Shown in pieces: positions 1-10,157 of a stretch of DNA of 64,000 nt; the stretch's first letter is position 1; each line of letters starts with the position of its first letter. Under the pieces are notes generated by a model. The model saw only the letters and a list, made by a program, of their open reading frames with translations, was not told the origin of the DNA and ran no database searches. The DNA comes from JAUMBM01 sp964441755 (GTDB lineage Bacteria; Bacteroidota; Bacteroidia; Chitinophagales; Saprospiraceae): assembly GCA_964441755.1 (NCBI GenBank), contig CAYTVG010000018.1, forward strand, positions 4,377-68,376, given 5' to 3'. Position numbers and translations under genes: made by a program.

Positions 1-963
1 ATTTACTGGCTACTTGCGCAAGCACAGTACAGAGCGTTAAGCAAGGAAGAGACGACGGAGTTAGAGGAATTGAGCAAGGATATTGACGATCCTACGCTGG
101 CCGATGACGTTAGAGCCATTTGGCGTCTGAGCAGTGGGTATGCTACTAGTTGGAAACCGGATAGCAAAGCCGGCTGGCTCGTCCTTAAACATCAGATGGA
201 AGCGGAAAATCGCCACCTGCGTCTCCGTCGGTTTCGTCGTCGACTGGCAGTAGCAGCAAGCTTGCTGCTGCTATTGGGGGTATCTTCTTGGAGTGTGTGG
301 AATAATAGCCGCAACGATCTGCAAATTATTGCGACAGCAGAAGGAGAAATGAGAAAAATCCGGCTTGCGGACGGGAGTGTAGTAAACCTGAATGAAAATA
401 GTCGTCTCACGATTTCGTCAGCTAGTAACCGCAAAGTCAATCTGGAAGGAGAGGCCTTTTTTGAGGTCAGTCGCTTTAAGGGTCAGCGTTTCGAAGTGAC
501 TACAACCTACGGGCGGATCAGTGTACTTGGTACTTCATTTAACGTCAGGGCTATTTCTTCTGAAGGGGCAACAGAAGTGGCCGTAGCTTCAGGTAAAGTA
601 GCTGTTATTGGACAAGATGAGCGAAAATCTGTTGTATTGGGCCCGGGTAATGCAGTGCGTGCTGCAGCAGACGGGAGTCTGCAAACACTTACTATGCCTG
701 CAAAAAATTACTATGCATGGCAGAGCGGGAGTCTTTATTTGAAAGACAATACTGTTAACGAAACACTCGATTTACTTAGTCGTTTCTACGGGATAACAAT
801 AAATTATAGTGATTCTCAGTTGGTCGATTGCGCTGCTCGGATTACAGGTAGTTGGCAGCGTGAGCATTTCGATGCATTCAACGCCTATCTTCTGATGTCA
901 ACAGGGCTTGAATTGGTCTCTACCGATGGAACTGTTTACCAGCTTGCGGGACAATGTCAGTAG
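1..963 (+). CDS. FecR-family anti-sigma factor (5' end outside window)
   Basis: This is a membrane-bound anti-sigma factor that normally holds an ECF sigma factor and passes a signal from an outer-membrane TonB receptor. The frame is open from base 1 with acidic helical sequence (ETTELEELSK), so the gene starts upstream of the window. The TTG at 70 is not a convincing start. A cytoplasmic N-terminal part is followed by one membrane helix (LAVAASLLLLLGVSS), then the FecR domain (ATAEGEMRKIRLADGS, GEAFFEV, VLGTSFNVRA). A C-terminal DUF4974-like STN domain follows (LDLLSRFYGITINYSD). Its sigma factor would be expected just upstream. The TonB receptor at 7425 is about 6.5 kb away and need not be its partner. 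Confidence 0.85.
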   Translation: MYWLLAQAQYRALSKEETTELEELSKDIDDPTLADDVRAIWRLSSGYATSWKPDSKAGWLVLKHQMEAENRHLRLRRFRRRLAVAASLLLLLGVSSWSVWNNSRNDLQIIATAEGEMRKIRLADGSVVNLNENSRLTISSASNRKVNLEGEAFFEVSRFKGQRFEVTTTYGRISVLGTSFNVRAISSEGATEVAVASGKVAVIGQDERKSVVLGPGNAVRAAADGSLQTLTMPAKNYYAWQSGSLYLKDNTVNETLDLLSRFYGITINYSDSQLVDCAARITGSWQREHFDAFNAYLLMSTGLELVSTDGTVYQLAGQCQ

Positions 964-1021
964 GGGAAATGGCAAAAATCTGATTTCCCCTCATCCATTG
1001 ATTTGATAAGACGATACCTAT

Positions 1022-1726
1022 TTACTCAAATCCCCGAAACATGCGCCATACGTCATTGTTTTCGGGCAGGGGAGCCTCTATGACTATTGGCTCCTGCTTG
1101 ACAGGATGAACAAAAGATAATCTGCGGCAATGCAAATGTATATTATTGTCCCGATTAGATTGCGTAGATCCGTATTTGATATCTCCTCTTATTGGGCAGC
1201 CAATGCTGGCCAGCTGCGCTCTTATCTGATGAGGACGCCCCGTAACGGGCTTAACCTGCAGTAGAACATGCTGTCCCAATCTGCCAAGGACTTCATAACT
1301 GAGTTCTGCAAGCTTAGCGTCGGGATGCCGTCGACTTGGCTTTTCCAGGAGTAATACCTTATTCTTTTCTCTGTCCTTGTCAAGATAATGAACAAGCTTA
1401 CCGCTGATGGGATCAGGTTGGTTCATGGTCACTGCCCAATACACTTTTTCGACAGCACGTTCCTTGAATAATTCGTTCATGCGCGTGAGTGCTTTTGAAG
1501 TTCGTGCAAAAAGCAGAACACCACTCACGGGGCGGTCAAGTCGGTGGATAACGCCCAAAAAGACATCACCAGGCTTATTATAGCGCAACTTAATGTAATC
1601 CTTGACGTTTTCTGTTAACGGCAGGTCTCCGGTCTGATCACCCTGAACGAGATATCCAGCCGGTTTGTTAATGGCAATGAGGTGGTTGTCTTCATATAAA
1701 ATTTGAAGTGCTACTTGTTGAGGCAT
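1022..1726 (-). CDS. RluA-family RNA pseudouridine synthase
   Basis: This enzyme isomerises specific uridines to pseudouridine in rRNA or tRNA in the cytoplasm. The 234-residue protein carries the RluA signature HRLDRPVSGVLLFART, with the catalytic Asp in HRLDRP, an N-terminal NKPAGYLVQ segment and the late motif TGRPHQIRAQLA. There is no S4 domain, which fits the short RluA/TruC-like branch. The ATG at 1726 is divergent from mqnD with only about 40 bases between the starts, so the two promoters must overlap or reach into the coding regions. The exact target uridine cannot be read from the sequence. Confidence 0.88.
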   Translation of the reverse strand: MPQQVALQILYEDNHLIAINKPAGYLVQGDQTGDLPLTENVKDYIKLRYNKPGDVFLGVIHRLDRPVSGVLLFARTSKALTRMNELFKERAVEKVYWAVTMNQPDPISGKLVHYLDKDREKNKVLLLEKPSRRHPDAKLAELSYEVLGRLGQHVLLQVKPVTGRPHQIRAQLASIGCPIRGDIKYGSTQSNRDNNIHLHCRRLSFVHPVKQEPIVIEAPLPENNDVWRMFRGFE

Positions 1727-1766
1727 ACGAAAGGATGTATAGATTCATGAATAAGAACGCAAAATT

Positions 1767-2594
1767 ATGAAAATATCCCTGGGCTATTCCCCATGTCCAA
1801 ATGATACCTTCATTTTTGATGCTTTGGCACATGGAAAAATTGACTTGGAGGGTATAGACTTCGACATCAGGTTGGCGGACGTTGAGGCCTTAAATCAACA
1901 AGCGAGGGAGGGTAAAGTTGATGTCACCAAGTTGAGTTTCCATGCATTTGCTCACCTGCAGCATCAATATGCACTGTTATCTGCGGGAAGTGCATTGGGT
2001 CGAAACTGCGGTCCTCTGCTAGTTGCCCGTCGGCCACTGACCGCTTTGGAACTCGCGAATGCCAAGGTAGTAATCCCTGGTGAATATACAACGGCCAATT
2101 TTCTTCTTAGCCTCGCTTTTCCCCAAATACACAATAAAGAAGCCGTAATTTTTTCTGCAATTGAGCAGGCGGTACTTGACGGCACGGCCGATGCGGGTCT
2201 TATAATTCACGAAAACAGATTCACCTACGAGCAAAAAGGGCTTTTTAAAATTGCGGATTTGGGCGAATGGTGGGAATCATCAACCGGCTACCCCATTCCA
2301 TTGGGGGGGATTGTTGTTAACCGGAATCTGCCGCCAGCTATACAGCAAAAAATCAACCGTGTTGTTGCCAGAAGTGTTGCCTACGCACTTGGTCGGCCGG
2401 CGGAAGCGGCACCCTATGTGCGTGCGCACGCACAAGAAATGGATGAGGAGGTCATGTATGCTCATATCGATTTGTACGTCAATGATTTTACGAAAGATTT
2501 GGGTGAGGAGGGACGTGCGGCTGTGCAGTTTATGCTGCAAAAAGCAATCGTGCTGGGAGTAGCTCCTCCGAGCTCGCTGCCAATATTCGTTTGA
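1767..2594 (+). CDS. mqnD: 1,4-dihydroxy-6-naphthoate synthase (MqnD), futalosine menaquinone pathway
   Basis: This enzyme converts cyclic dehypoxanthinyl futalosine to 1,4-dihydroxy-6-naphthoate, a late step in making menaquinone by the futalosine route. The N terminus (LGYSPCPNDTFIFDALAHGK) is the family hallmark and forms part of the periplasmic-binding-protein-like fold. Further family segments are DVTKLSFHAFAH, IPGEYTTANFLL and AGLIIHENRFTY, the last with the His-Glu pair near the active site. At 275 residues it is the usual length. It implies menaquinone is the respiratory quinone, which matters for the hydrogenase farther on. No other mqn genes are in the window. Confidence 0.93.
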   Translation: MKISLGYSPCPNDTFIFDALAHGKIDLEGIDFDIRLADVEALNQQAREGKVDVTKLSFHAFAHLQHQYALLSAGSALGRNCGPLLVARRPLTALELANAKVVIPGEYTTANFLLSLAFPQIHNKEAVIFSAIEQAVLDGTADAGLIIHENRFTYEQKGLFKIADLGEWWESSTGYPIPLGGIVVNRNLPPAIQQKINRVVARSVAYALGRPAEAAPYVRAHAQEMDEEVMYAHIDLYVNDFTKDLGEEGRAAVQFMLQKAIVLGVAPPSSLPIFV

Positions 2595-2624
2595 TCAAAT
2601 CCGGAGAATTCAAAAACAGTAAGC

Positions 2625-3260
2625 TTATAAGTTAGGTTGGGGGGTAGTGCGCAAGTAAGCGCGGTGCCGCGTAAAACCTTTGGGGAATTTCTGGATAGCC
2701 TCCTCATCACTGATAGCAGGTGCAACCATTACCTCTTGGCCAGGTGTCCAGTCAACAGGCGTAACGACACTATAGTTGTCTGTTAGTTGCAGGCTGTCTA
2801 TTACGCGAAGAATTTCGGCGAAGTTACGACCTGTACTGGGTGGATAGGTCATTGTGAGCCTTATCTTTCGCGCAGGGTCAATAACAAAGACAGTTCTGAC
2901 CGTGAACTTTTCTGTGACATTAGGATGAATCATGTCATACAGTTCTGCAATTTTTCGATCTTCATCCGCTATAATCGGGAAATTCATAGTTATGTGCTGG
3001 GTGTCTTCAATGTCCTTGACCCATGAAAGATGGCTTTCCAGCGGATCAATACTCAGTGCAATCACCTTTACACTTCTCCTTGCAAACTCCTCTTTCAGCG
3101 CAGCTGTCCTGCCAAGTTCAGTGGTACAAACGGGTGTAAAATCAGCGGGATGAGAGTAGAGAACCACCCAACAATCTCCGGCCCATGCATGAAAATTGAT
3201 TTCTCCATCAGTCGTTTGTGCCGTAAAGTCCGGCGCAAAATCTCCCAATCTCAATGCCAT
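2625..3260 (-). CDS. 1-Cys peroxiredoxin (Prx6 subfamily)
   Basis: This thiol peroxidase reduces hydrogen peroxide and organic hydroperoxides. The start is set at the ATG at 3260 (MALRLGDFAPDF), because the open frame upstream offers only a TTG. The peroxidatic Cys lies in DFTPVCTTE at about residue 45. The long C-terminal half (VVTPVDWTPGQEVMVAP, then FPKGF) is typical of the Prx6 group, which has no classical resolving cysteine. The 211-residue length fits. It faces mqnD tail to tail, with 30 bases between the stops. A TATCTTTG box upstream is a likely -7 element. Confidence 0.92.
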   Translation of the reverse strand: MALRLGDFAPDFTAQTTDGEINFHAWAGDCWVVLYSHPADFTPVCTTELGRTAALKEEFARRSVKVIALSIDPLESHLSWVKDIEDTQHITMNFPIIADEDRKIAELYDMIHPNVTEKFTVRTVFVIDPARKIRLTMTYPPSTGRNFAEILRVIDSLQLTDNYSVVTPVDWTPGQEVMVAPAISDEEAIQKFPKGFTRHRAYLRTTPQPNL

Positions 3261-3295
3261 GGTCTCTTGATTTATCAATGAAAATTATTGTGATA

Positions 3296-3303
3296 CAAAG
3301 ATA
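3296..3303 (-). promoter_or_regulatory. Possible -7 element (TATCTTTG) of the peroxiredoxin gene
   Basis: Read on the minus strand this is TATCTTTG, an exact match to the Bacteroidota -7 consensus TAnnTTTG, about 35 bases before the ATG. I see no clear TTTG at the -33 position, so only the -7 box is called. Confidence 0.4.
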
Positions 3304-3550
3304 AACTCCCTAGTATTAAATGATATTAATCCTATGTAATTTATGTGGTTTACTGTTGAGGTATATGTAAAAATAAAAAATCTAAGGTATTCAGGGGGTG
3401 TAGAAACTGCTCTGTAAAGAAAGCAATTTTGAGACAAGAGATAGTATTAGGGAGGGTAAGCGTTGCCCGCAAATAAAGGTCAGTAAGGACAAAAAGGAGG
3501 TCAGCCTTCTGCTGAAAAGTGCTAATTTTGTGATCTGAAAATTAAGTAAG

Positions 3551-5395
3551 ATGAATATTATTTCTGTCATACAAGCGGGCGTATCCGGCGCCATTGGGCA
3601 ACTGTACGGAGAATCGATTAATCCTGATGCCATTAGTGTGACTGCAACGCGAAAAGAATTTACAGGGGATTTCACAGTTGTGGTATTCCCGTATACTAAA
3701 TTTGCACGAAAGAAGCCCCATGAAATTGGTCAGGAAATTGGAGGTTACCTGATGGCTCATCAGTCCGAGTTCTCAGCGTTCAATGTTATCCAGGGCTTTG
3801 TGAATTTATCTGTCAGTCCCAAGTACTGGCATACCTTTCTGTTGGGTATGTACGCGGATACTACTTTCGGGCATCGTCCGCGTTTGGGAAAAAAAGTGAT
3901 GGTCGAGTTTTGTTCGCCCAATACTAACAAGCCCATTCACCTTGGCCACATTCGCAATATACTGCTGGGTTGGTCTACGGCTCGTATTCTGGATGCGATG
4001 GGATACGATGTTATCAAAGTACAGGTTATCAATGATCGTGGTATAGCTATATGCAAGAGCATGCTTGCATGGCAGCTTTTTGCTGCGGGTGAAGAGCCGG
4101 CAGCTGCCGGCAAAAAACCTGATCATTACGTGGGGGATTATTATGTTGCCTTTGAAAAGGCCTTTCAGGCCGAATATAAGGCCTGGCAGTTGACAGCCAA
4201 AGCGCAAACGTTGCTGTCAGAGGGGCTCAAGGAGGGAGAAAGTGAGGGCGATTTTTTCAAGCGCTATAAAGACACGTATTTTAACAAGCATAGTGAGTTG
4301 GGAGCAGCTGCCAGAGAGATGCTCAGGCGTTGGGAAGAGGGTGATCCGGAAACGGTAGCTCTCTGGAAAAAAATGAACGGCTGGGTCTATGAAGGATTTA
4401 ACGAAACTTTTGAAAAACTGCAGATACATTTTGATAAGCTGTATTTCGAGTCGAATACCTATCTGTTAGGTAAAGACATGACGGATGAGGGTCTGGCTTC
4501 CGGTATTTTCTATCGAAAGGATGATGGTTCTGTATGGGCAGATCTTACCGAAGCCAAGCTGGATCAAAAGGCTATTCTGCGGTCTGACGGCACTTCTTTG
4601 TATATCACGCAGGATATGGGTACCGCCCGCCTGCGGTATCAGGATTTTGGTGTAGAGAAGATGGTATATGTAGTTGCAGATGAGCAAAACTACCACTTTC
4701 AGGTATTGTTTGAGATACTCAGACGCATGGGAGAGCCTTATGCAGCGGGGCTATATCACCTTGCTTATGGCATGGTTGAATTGCCTTCCGGCAAAATGAA
4801 AAGTCGTGAAGGAACGGTTGTAGATGCAGATGACCTGATTGCAGAGGTTATTGAAGAAGCCAGAATAAACAGCCAGGAGCGAGATACGACTGCAGCATTG
4901 ACGCAGGGTGAACGCGACGAAATTATCCGTCGTATTGGTATGGCAGCACTCAAGTTTTTTATACTTAAGGTACATCCGCAGAAGCGAATGGTTTTTGATC
5001 CCAAGGAATCAGTAGATTTACATGGGCAGACGGGGCCTTATGTGCAAAATGCCTATGTCCGTATACGCTCCGTTTTGCGCAAGGCAGAAGGAACAACCTT
5101 TGCAAAGGCGGCTGCTTATGAGGCGCTTACAGCGGACGAGTGTGATCTGATTCGTCAGCTCTACAGTTATCCGGCTGTATTAGAGGAGGCGGCAACGACC
5201 TATGATCCTTCCACATTGGCTACCTATGCGTATACGCTGGCAAAGAGTTTTCACAAATTTTATCACGATTATTCAATCCTGAATGCTGAGAGCGAGCCAA
5301 CTCGTGATTTCAGACTTGCACTCAGTCAGGCGATAGCGCATGTGCTGTTGAGCAGCATGCAGCTGCTTGGCATAGAAATGCCGGAAAGGATGTAA
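3551..5395 (+). CDS. argS: Arginyl-tRNA synthetase
   Basis: This class I synthetase charges tRNA-Arg. The 614-residue protein has an N-terminal additional domain of about 100 residues, then the HIGH-type motif in NKPIHLGHIRN and the KMSK-type loop KMKSREGTVVDADD. The C-terminal DALR anticodon-binding domain ends the protein (KSFHKFYHDYSILNAE). A long acidic and charged insertion lies between the two catalytic motifs (around 4080-4450), as in other Bacteroidota ArgRS. It is followed after 27 bases by glnS, so the two synthetases are probably co-transcribed. Confidence 0.97.
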   Translation: MNIISVIQAGVSGAIGQLYGESINPDAISVTATRKEFTGDFTVVVFPYTKFARKKPHEIGQEIGGYLMAHQSEFSAFNVIQGFVNLSVSPKYWHTFLLGMYADTTFGHRPRLGKKVMVEFCSPNTNKPIHLGHIRNILLGWSTARILDAMGYDVIKVQVINDRGIAICKSMLAWQLFAAGEEPAAAGKKPDHYVGDYYVAFEKAFQAEYKAWQLTAKAQTLLSEGLKEGESEGDFFKRYKDTYFNKHSELGAAAREMLRRWEEGDPETVALWKKMNGWVYEGFNETFEKLQIHFDKLYFESNTYLLGKDMTDEGLASGIFYRKDDGSVWADLTEAKLDQKAILRSDGTSLYITQDMGTARLRYQDFGVEKMVYVVADEQNYHFQVLFEILRRMGEPYAAGLYHLAYGMVELPSGKMKSREGTVVDADDLIAEVIEEARINSQERDTTAALTQGERDEIIRRIGMAALKFFILKVHPQKRMVFDPKESVDLHGQTGPYVQNAYVRIRSVLRKAEGTTFAKAAAYEALTADECDLIRQLYSYPAVLEEAATTYDPSTLATYAYTLAKSFHKFYHDYSILNAESEPTRDFRLALSQAIAHVLLSSMQLLGIEMPERM

Positions 5396-5422
5396 TCAGT
5401 AACAGCAGAACAGCTACAAATT

Positions 5423-7099
5423 ATGAGTGAGACAAGCACGTCGGGAAACGGACCGGCCAATTTTATCGAGGCTTTTATAGAAGAAGATATTGCTAACGGT
5501 AAGCACGGAGGACGTGTGCATACGCGTTTTCCGCCAGAGCCCAACGGATACCTGCATATTGGGCATGCAAAGGCTATTGTAATCAACTTTGAAACAGCCC
5601 GGAAGTATGGCGGTGCCACTAATCTACGGATGGATGATACCAACCCTACGACTGAGAAGACGGACTATGTAGATAGTATTAAGGAAGACATCCTCTGGCT
5701 TGGCTATCAATGGGAAGGTGAAGTATTGTATGCTTCAGACTACTTTGAGCAATTGTACAAGTATGCTGTTGATCTGATAGAGAAGGGCTTGGCATATGTC
5801 GATGACTCAACACCAGAGCAGATAGCTGCAGGGAAGGGTGATACCAATACACCCGGCACAGAAAGTCCCTACCGCAGTCGGGCCAAGGAAGAAAATCTGG
5901 ATCTTTTCAGGCGAATGCGTGCGGGAGAATTTGCTGATGGTAGCCGCGTGTTAAGGGCTCGTATTGATATGTCTTCGCCCAATATGCACATGCGAGATCC
6001 TATACTGTACCGCATCAAGCATGAACACCACCACCGTACGGGGGATGCATGGTGCATATATCCCATGTATGATTTTGCGCACGGGCAGAGTGACAGCCTT
6101 GAGGGCATAACGCATTCGCTGTGTTCTTTAGAGTTTAGGCATCACAGACCTCTCTATGAGTGGTTCATTGAAAAGCTTGGAATTTTCCCCAGCCGGCAGA
6201 TTGAGTTTGCGCGTATGAATGTGTCCTATATGATTACCAGTAAGCGTCGGCTGCTGAGGTTGGTCAACGAACAGCTGGTAAGCGGATGGGATGATCCGCG
6301 CATGCCTACGCTGGCCGGTATGCGTCGCCGAGGGTATCCGGCGGCGGCATTGAGGGATTTTTGTGTGCGCACAGGGGTAGCTAAGCGGGATAATACCATA
6401 GAGATAGAATTACTGGAGTATTTTGTGCGTGAGGAGCTAAACAAGGAGGCGACGCGCGCCATGGTGGTACTGGATCCTCTGAAAGTCGTCATTACTAATT
6501 ATCCGGAAGAGCAGATTGAGGAACTGACTTTGGAGAACAATCCCGAAAATGCCGATGCAGGTACCCACAGCCTGCCTTTTGGCAGAGAGATATACATCGA
6601 GCGGGAGGACTTTATGGTTGATCCGCCCAAGAAGTATTTTCGCATGGCACCAGGAGCAGATGTCCGACTCAAATCAGCTTATATTCTTCATTGTGAAGGG
6701 TATGAGGCTGATCCATCAACCGGAGAAATACAGGTAGTTTACTGCAGCTACTATCCCAACAGTCGAAGCGGAGAGGATACTTCCGGGATTAAAGCCAAAG
6801 GTACCCTCCATTGGGTGAGTGTTGCCGGGTCAACAACGGTGGAGGTAAGGTTGTACGACAGATTATTCAGCCAGCCAGATCCCACGGCCGATGAGGAGGC
6901 TGATTTTTTGTCTCTTGTAAATCCTGCCAGCCTTATGGTTGTACATGCCAAGGCAGAACCTTTCTTGTTGGATGCGCAGGTGGGACAATCATTCCAGTTT
7001 TTGCGCAAAGGTTATTTTACAGCGGATAAAGACTCGATGCCCGGAGCACCGGTCTTTAACCTGACAGTAGATCTCAAGACGAGTTTCAAGCCGTCTTAG
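5423..7099 (+). CDS. glnS: Glutaminyl-tRNA synthetase
   Basis: This class Ib synthetase directly charges tRNA-Gln, so the organism need not depend on the GatCAB transamidation route for glutamine. The HIGH motif lies in PPEPNGYLHIGHAKA and the KMSKS-equivalent in MITSKRRLLRLV. DDTNPTTEKTDYVDSI and DFAHGQSDSLEGITHSLCSLEF are GlnRS signatures, and the C-terminal two beta-barrel anticodon-binding domain is complete. Its 558 residues match the E. coli enzyme. It follows argS in the same orientation, with a 27-base gap. Confidence 0.97.
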   Translation: MSETSTSGNGPANFIEAFIEEDIANGKHGGRVHTRFPPEPNGYLHIGHAKAIVINFETARKYGGATNLRMDDTNPTTEKTDYVDSIKEDILWLGYQWEGEVLYASDYFEQLYKYAVDLIEKGLAYVDDSTPEQIAAGKGDTNTPGTESPYRSRAKEENLDLFRRMRAGEFADGSRVLRARIDMSSPNMHMRDPILYRIKHEHHHRTGDAWCIYPMYDFAHGQSDSLEGITHSLCSLEFRHHRPLYEWFIEKLGIFPSRQIEFARMNVSYMITSKRRLLRLVNEQLVSGWDDPRMPTLAGMRRRGYPAAALRDFCVRTGVAKRDNTIEIELLEYFVREELNKEATRAMVVLDPLKVVITNYPEEQIEELTLENNPENADAGTHSLPFGREIYIEREDFMVDPPKKYFRMAPGADVRLKSAYILHCEGYEADPSTGEIQVVYCSYYPNSRSGEDTSGIKAKGTLHWVSVAGSTTVEVRLYDRLFSQPDPTADEEADFLSLVNPASLMVVHAKAEPFLLDAQVGQSFQFLRKGYFTADKDSMPGAPVFNLTVDLKTSFKPS

Positions 7100-7424
7100 C
7101 ACCTTACATCAGGGAATGCACCTAACCCATGTCGCCTTTGGGTATTGGGGGGCAGGGATAATTTAACCGGCCAATACAAGGCTTACAACGGGCGTTGAAT
7201 TCAAAATATTGACATGTCATATCATTTACCTATATGGTACTGACCAAAGTATTAATATTGTATCTGTGTATTGTAAGGGTTGGGTTTGACCTTTGCTACA
7301 TAATTGGGTAAAAATTCTGCGGGGTTATTTCTGTTGATGAAATAATCCCGCTTTTCATTTGCCGGAAGCAGCGGGTGTCGGCAAAAGGTAGCGATCACAG
7401 ATCTGTAAGATGATTGTTAGCATC
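7100..7424. other. Intergenic region glnS to TonB receptor
   Basis: No gene is visible in these 325 bases. The stretch is AT-rich and should hold the glnS transcript end and the promoter of the TonB receptor. The one clear structure is the hairpin at 7319-7355, listed separately. Confidence 0.6.
7319..7355 (+). terminator. Hairpin with short T run in the TonB receptor leader
   Basis: Arms GCGGGGTTATTTC and GAAATAATCCCGC pair over 13 bp, with one G-T pair and a 7-base loop, and are followed by TTTTC. It could end glnS transcripts late. It could also act as an attenuator in the leader of the TonB receptor, whose start lies about 70 bases downstream. Confidence 0.5.
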
Positions 7425-10112
7425 ATGAAGAAAAGCTGTGGATTGACCTTGGCGGGGCTGTTATTGAGTACGTTGCTGCTGGCTCAGCAACTACCGGAGC
7501 GCCGTATAACGCTCACCGTCCGGGATATGCCATTAGAGGAGGTGCTTTTTCTGTTGATCGAACAAGAACAACTGAATCTCCTTTTTCGCAATGACCAACT
7601 ACCTGCCGGCCATAGGGTGACTACTTCTTTGGAGCAGCAACCATTATCTGTAGTTTTCGAGGCTGTTTTGGCAGGAAGTGGCTTAACCTATGAGTTGATT
7701 GGCGGTCAGATTGCTATTGTACCGCAGCTAAAGCCCGTCGTCAGGGAAGATCGATACACACTCAGTGGTTATGTTGTAGATGCTCAGTCTGGCGAGCGTC
7801 TTATCGGTGCCCATATTGCCGACATTCAAAGCCAGCGTGGTGCCACCAGCAATGAGTATGGTTTTTTCAGCCTGACGGTTCCCTCGGGATCGGTACATAT
7901 AAGGGTTTCATACTTGGGGTATACTTCTTATGATGAAGAGTTGGTGATTGTGGGCAACAAACGACTGCAGGTAGCACTCAAGAGTAACTCTTTTCTGCCA
8001 GAAGTAATTGTAACACCGGCAGATAGTACAGGCAGATCCGTTTATTACCAGCGGGCAGCGATGACAGAGGGAGATATCCTTCGAATGACGGCTGTATTGC
8101 CCAGTCTGGCAGGAGAACCGGATCCGATCAGAAGTATGCAGTTGTTGCCAGGGATAACGACCGGAACGGACGGAATAGAGGGTTTGCACATCCGCGGTGG
8201 AGATGCCGGGCAAAATCTGATAATGATCGATGGAGTTCCTGTATATAATGTATCTCACGCTGCTGGTTTATTTTCTGTAGTCAACGCTGGCGCAGTGCGT
8301 TCGGCCACCTTATTCAGTGGAGGATTTCCGGCAAGGTATGGTGGCAGACTATCCGGGGTATTGGATATACACACCAAGGATGGCAACCTTGAGTCGTATC
8401 ATGCAACAGCAGAACTGGGTATGTTGACTGGCAGGATGTCTGTGGAGGGGCCTATAGCCAGCGGTAAAACGGCTTTCTTTTTGAGCGGGCGACAATCTTT
8501 TTTGCATCATTTTTTGATGCCCTATACCCGACAACTCAAGGCAGAAAAAGGCGAAACAGGCCAGACAGACTACAGGTATTTTGATATTAATGCCAAGATA
8601 AGCCACACTTTTTCCGCCAATGACCGGCTTTATTTCAGTCTGTATAAAGGCAATGATAGCTACCGGGATTATGGCGGCAGCAGCCAGCAGCTTAGTATCG
8701 CCAGCCTGCCAGGCGGTGAGTTGACGGTCTTTGATATTACCCAGCGCTACCACGAAGGGCTCAGCTGGGGCAATACAGTTGCGGCTTTGCGTTGGAATCA
8801 TCTCTTCAATGATAAGGTATTTGCCAATTTTACGATTACTGCCAGTGAGCTGGCTGTGGAGAACAAGTACGGAGAGTTTGATTCCATTTATAACAACCGG
8901 ACACGGCAAATTTTTCGGACGGCTTCGCAGGGAATTTTCAGGACAGGTATTGAAGACAGAGGATTTCGCACTGACTTACACATGCTTCCGGCTGCCGGAA
9001 AAGACTTCAGAGCAGGATTTTCTTATAATATTCGCAACTTCAGGCCAGGAGCACTAATGCTTAACACTAGTGCGAGCAGCATAGACAATCTGATTGCCAA
9101 TGCCCTGATTACAACCCGGGAGGTTAATTTTTACGGGGAGAGTAACATCAGACGGGGTAATAGATGGGAACTCAACACCGGACTGCATTTTGCCCTTTGG
9201 CAGGTGGGACTCAGGAATTACCCGACAATACAACCCCGGTTGAATTTATCTTTTTTATTGACAGATAAGCTCGGCGCAAAAATTTCTGCTGCCCGTATGG
9301 TGCAGTTCGTGCAATTATTGTCAAGTTCCTCCATTGGCCTGCCGACAGATTTATGGGTACCGGCCACCTCGCGGGTAAAACCTGCGGAGGCATGGGTGCT
9401 CAGTAGCGGGCTTACTTACCCAATTTCGGGGGGGTGGCTACTGAGAGGGGAACTTTATTATAAATCAATGCAGCACTTGTTGAATTTTAGCGAGGGAACT
9501 ATTTCTTTCAGAAATTGGGAGGATAATGTGACACAGGGAGAGGGGCGGGCATACGGTTTTGAAACGAGCATTACACGATCCACGGACCGCTTGAATTTAC
9601 TGTTATCCTATACGTTGGCTAAAGCTGACCGGCGATTTGACAACATTAATTTTGGACAGGTTTTTCCATTCAAATTTGATCGCAGGCACGACTTCAAATT
9701 TGCCTGGGTATATGAACTAAAGCCGTGGCTGCGGCTCTCTTCAACTTTCATTATTAGCTCTGGCTTTGCTTTCAGCATCCCCCTGGAAAAATACCAGGTA
9801 GCTATTCCCGGGATAATCATCCCTGCAGAAGGAGTAGAGGTTTTCAATTTTGGAGAAAAAAACCAGTACCGGATGCCGGCCTATCATCGTCTCGATGTGA
9901 ATGTGCAGTTTTTGATCGCTTCGGAAGGCAAGCGCAGTCGACACATCATGAATGCAGGGGTTTATAACCTTTACAATCGAAAGAATCCGTTATACTACGA
10001 TTTACGCAATAGGTATACTAATGTGAACAACTCACTCATTGCGGTCAGTGAGTTTGTGCAGGTTTGGTTATTGCCATTATTGCCATCTGTGAGTTACCAA
10101 TTTTCATTTTGA
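7425..10112 (+). CDS. TonB-dependent receptor with STN and carboxypeptidase-like N-terminal domains
   Basis: This is an outer-membrane active transporter. The start is placed at the second ATG (7425), which gives a clean signal peptide (MKKSCGLTLAGLLLSTLLLA). An ATG five codons upstream at 7410 is the alternative. In order there are a STN domain (about residues 20-95), a carboxypeptidase regulatory-like beta sandwich (YTLSGYVVDAQSGERLIGA; TSNEYGFFSL), a plug domain (GIEGLHIRGGDAGQNLIMIDG, PARYGGRLSGVLDI) and a 22-strand barrel ending in Phe. The STN domain suggests it can signal to a FecR protein. The DUF4249 gene 45 bases downstream is its usual partner. The substrate is unknown. Confidence 0.92.
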   Translation: MKKSCGLTLAGLLLSTLLLAQQLPERRITLTVRDMPLEEVLFLLIEQEQLNLLFRNDQLPAGHRVTTSLEQQPLSVVFEAVLAGSGLTYELIGGQIAIVPQLKPVVREDRYTLSGYVVDAQSGERLIGAHIADIQSQRGATSNEYGFFSLTVPSGSVHIRVSYLGYTSYDEELVIVGNKRLQVALKSNSFLPEVIVTPADSTGRSVYYQRAAMTEGDILRMTAVLPSLAGEPDPIRSMQLLPGITTGTDGIEGLHIRGGDAGQNLIMIDGVPVYNVSHAAGLFSVVNAGAVRSATLFSGGFPARYGGRLSGVLDIHTKDGNLESYHATAELGMLTGRMSVEGPIASGKTAFFLSGRQSFLHHFLMPYTRQLKAEKGETGQTDYRYFDINAKISHTFSANDRLYFSLYKGNDSYRDYGGSSQQLSIASLPGGELTVFDITQRYHEGLSWGNTVAALRWNHLFNDKVFANFTITASELAVENKYGEFDSIYNNRTRQIFRTASQGIFRTGIEDRGFRTDLHMLPAAGKDFRAGFSYNIRNFRPGALMLNTSASSIDNLIANALITTREVNFYGESNIRRGNRWELNTGLHFALWQVGLRNYPTIQPRLNLSFLLTDKLGAKISAARMVQFVQLLSSSSIGLPTDLWVPATSRVKPAEAWVLSSGLTYPISGGWLLRGELYYKSMQHLLNFSEGTISFRNWEDNVTQGEGRAYGFETSITRSTDRLNLLLSYTLAKADRRFDNINFGQVFPFKFDRRHDFKFAWVYELKPWLRLSSTFIISSGFAFSIPLEKYQVAIPGIIIPAEGVEVFNFGEKNQYRMPAYHRLDVNVQFLIASEGKRSRHIMNAGVYNLYNRKNPLYYDLRNRYTNVNNSLIAVSEFVQVWLLPLLPSVSYQFSF

Positions 10113-10157
10113 AGTAAGCGAGAAAATGATTACATTGTCGCGCAAATGACTTAGGGA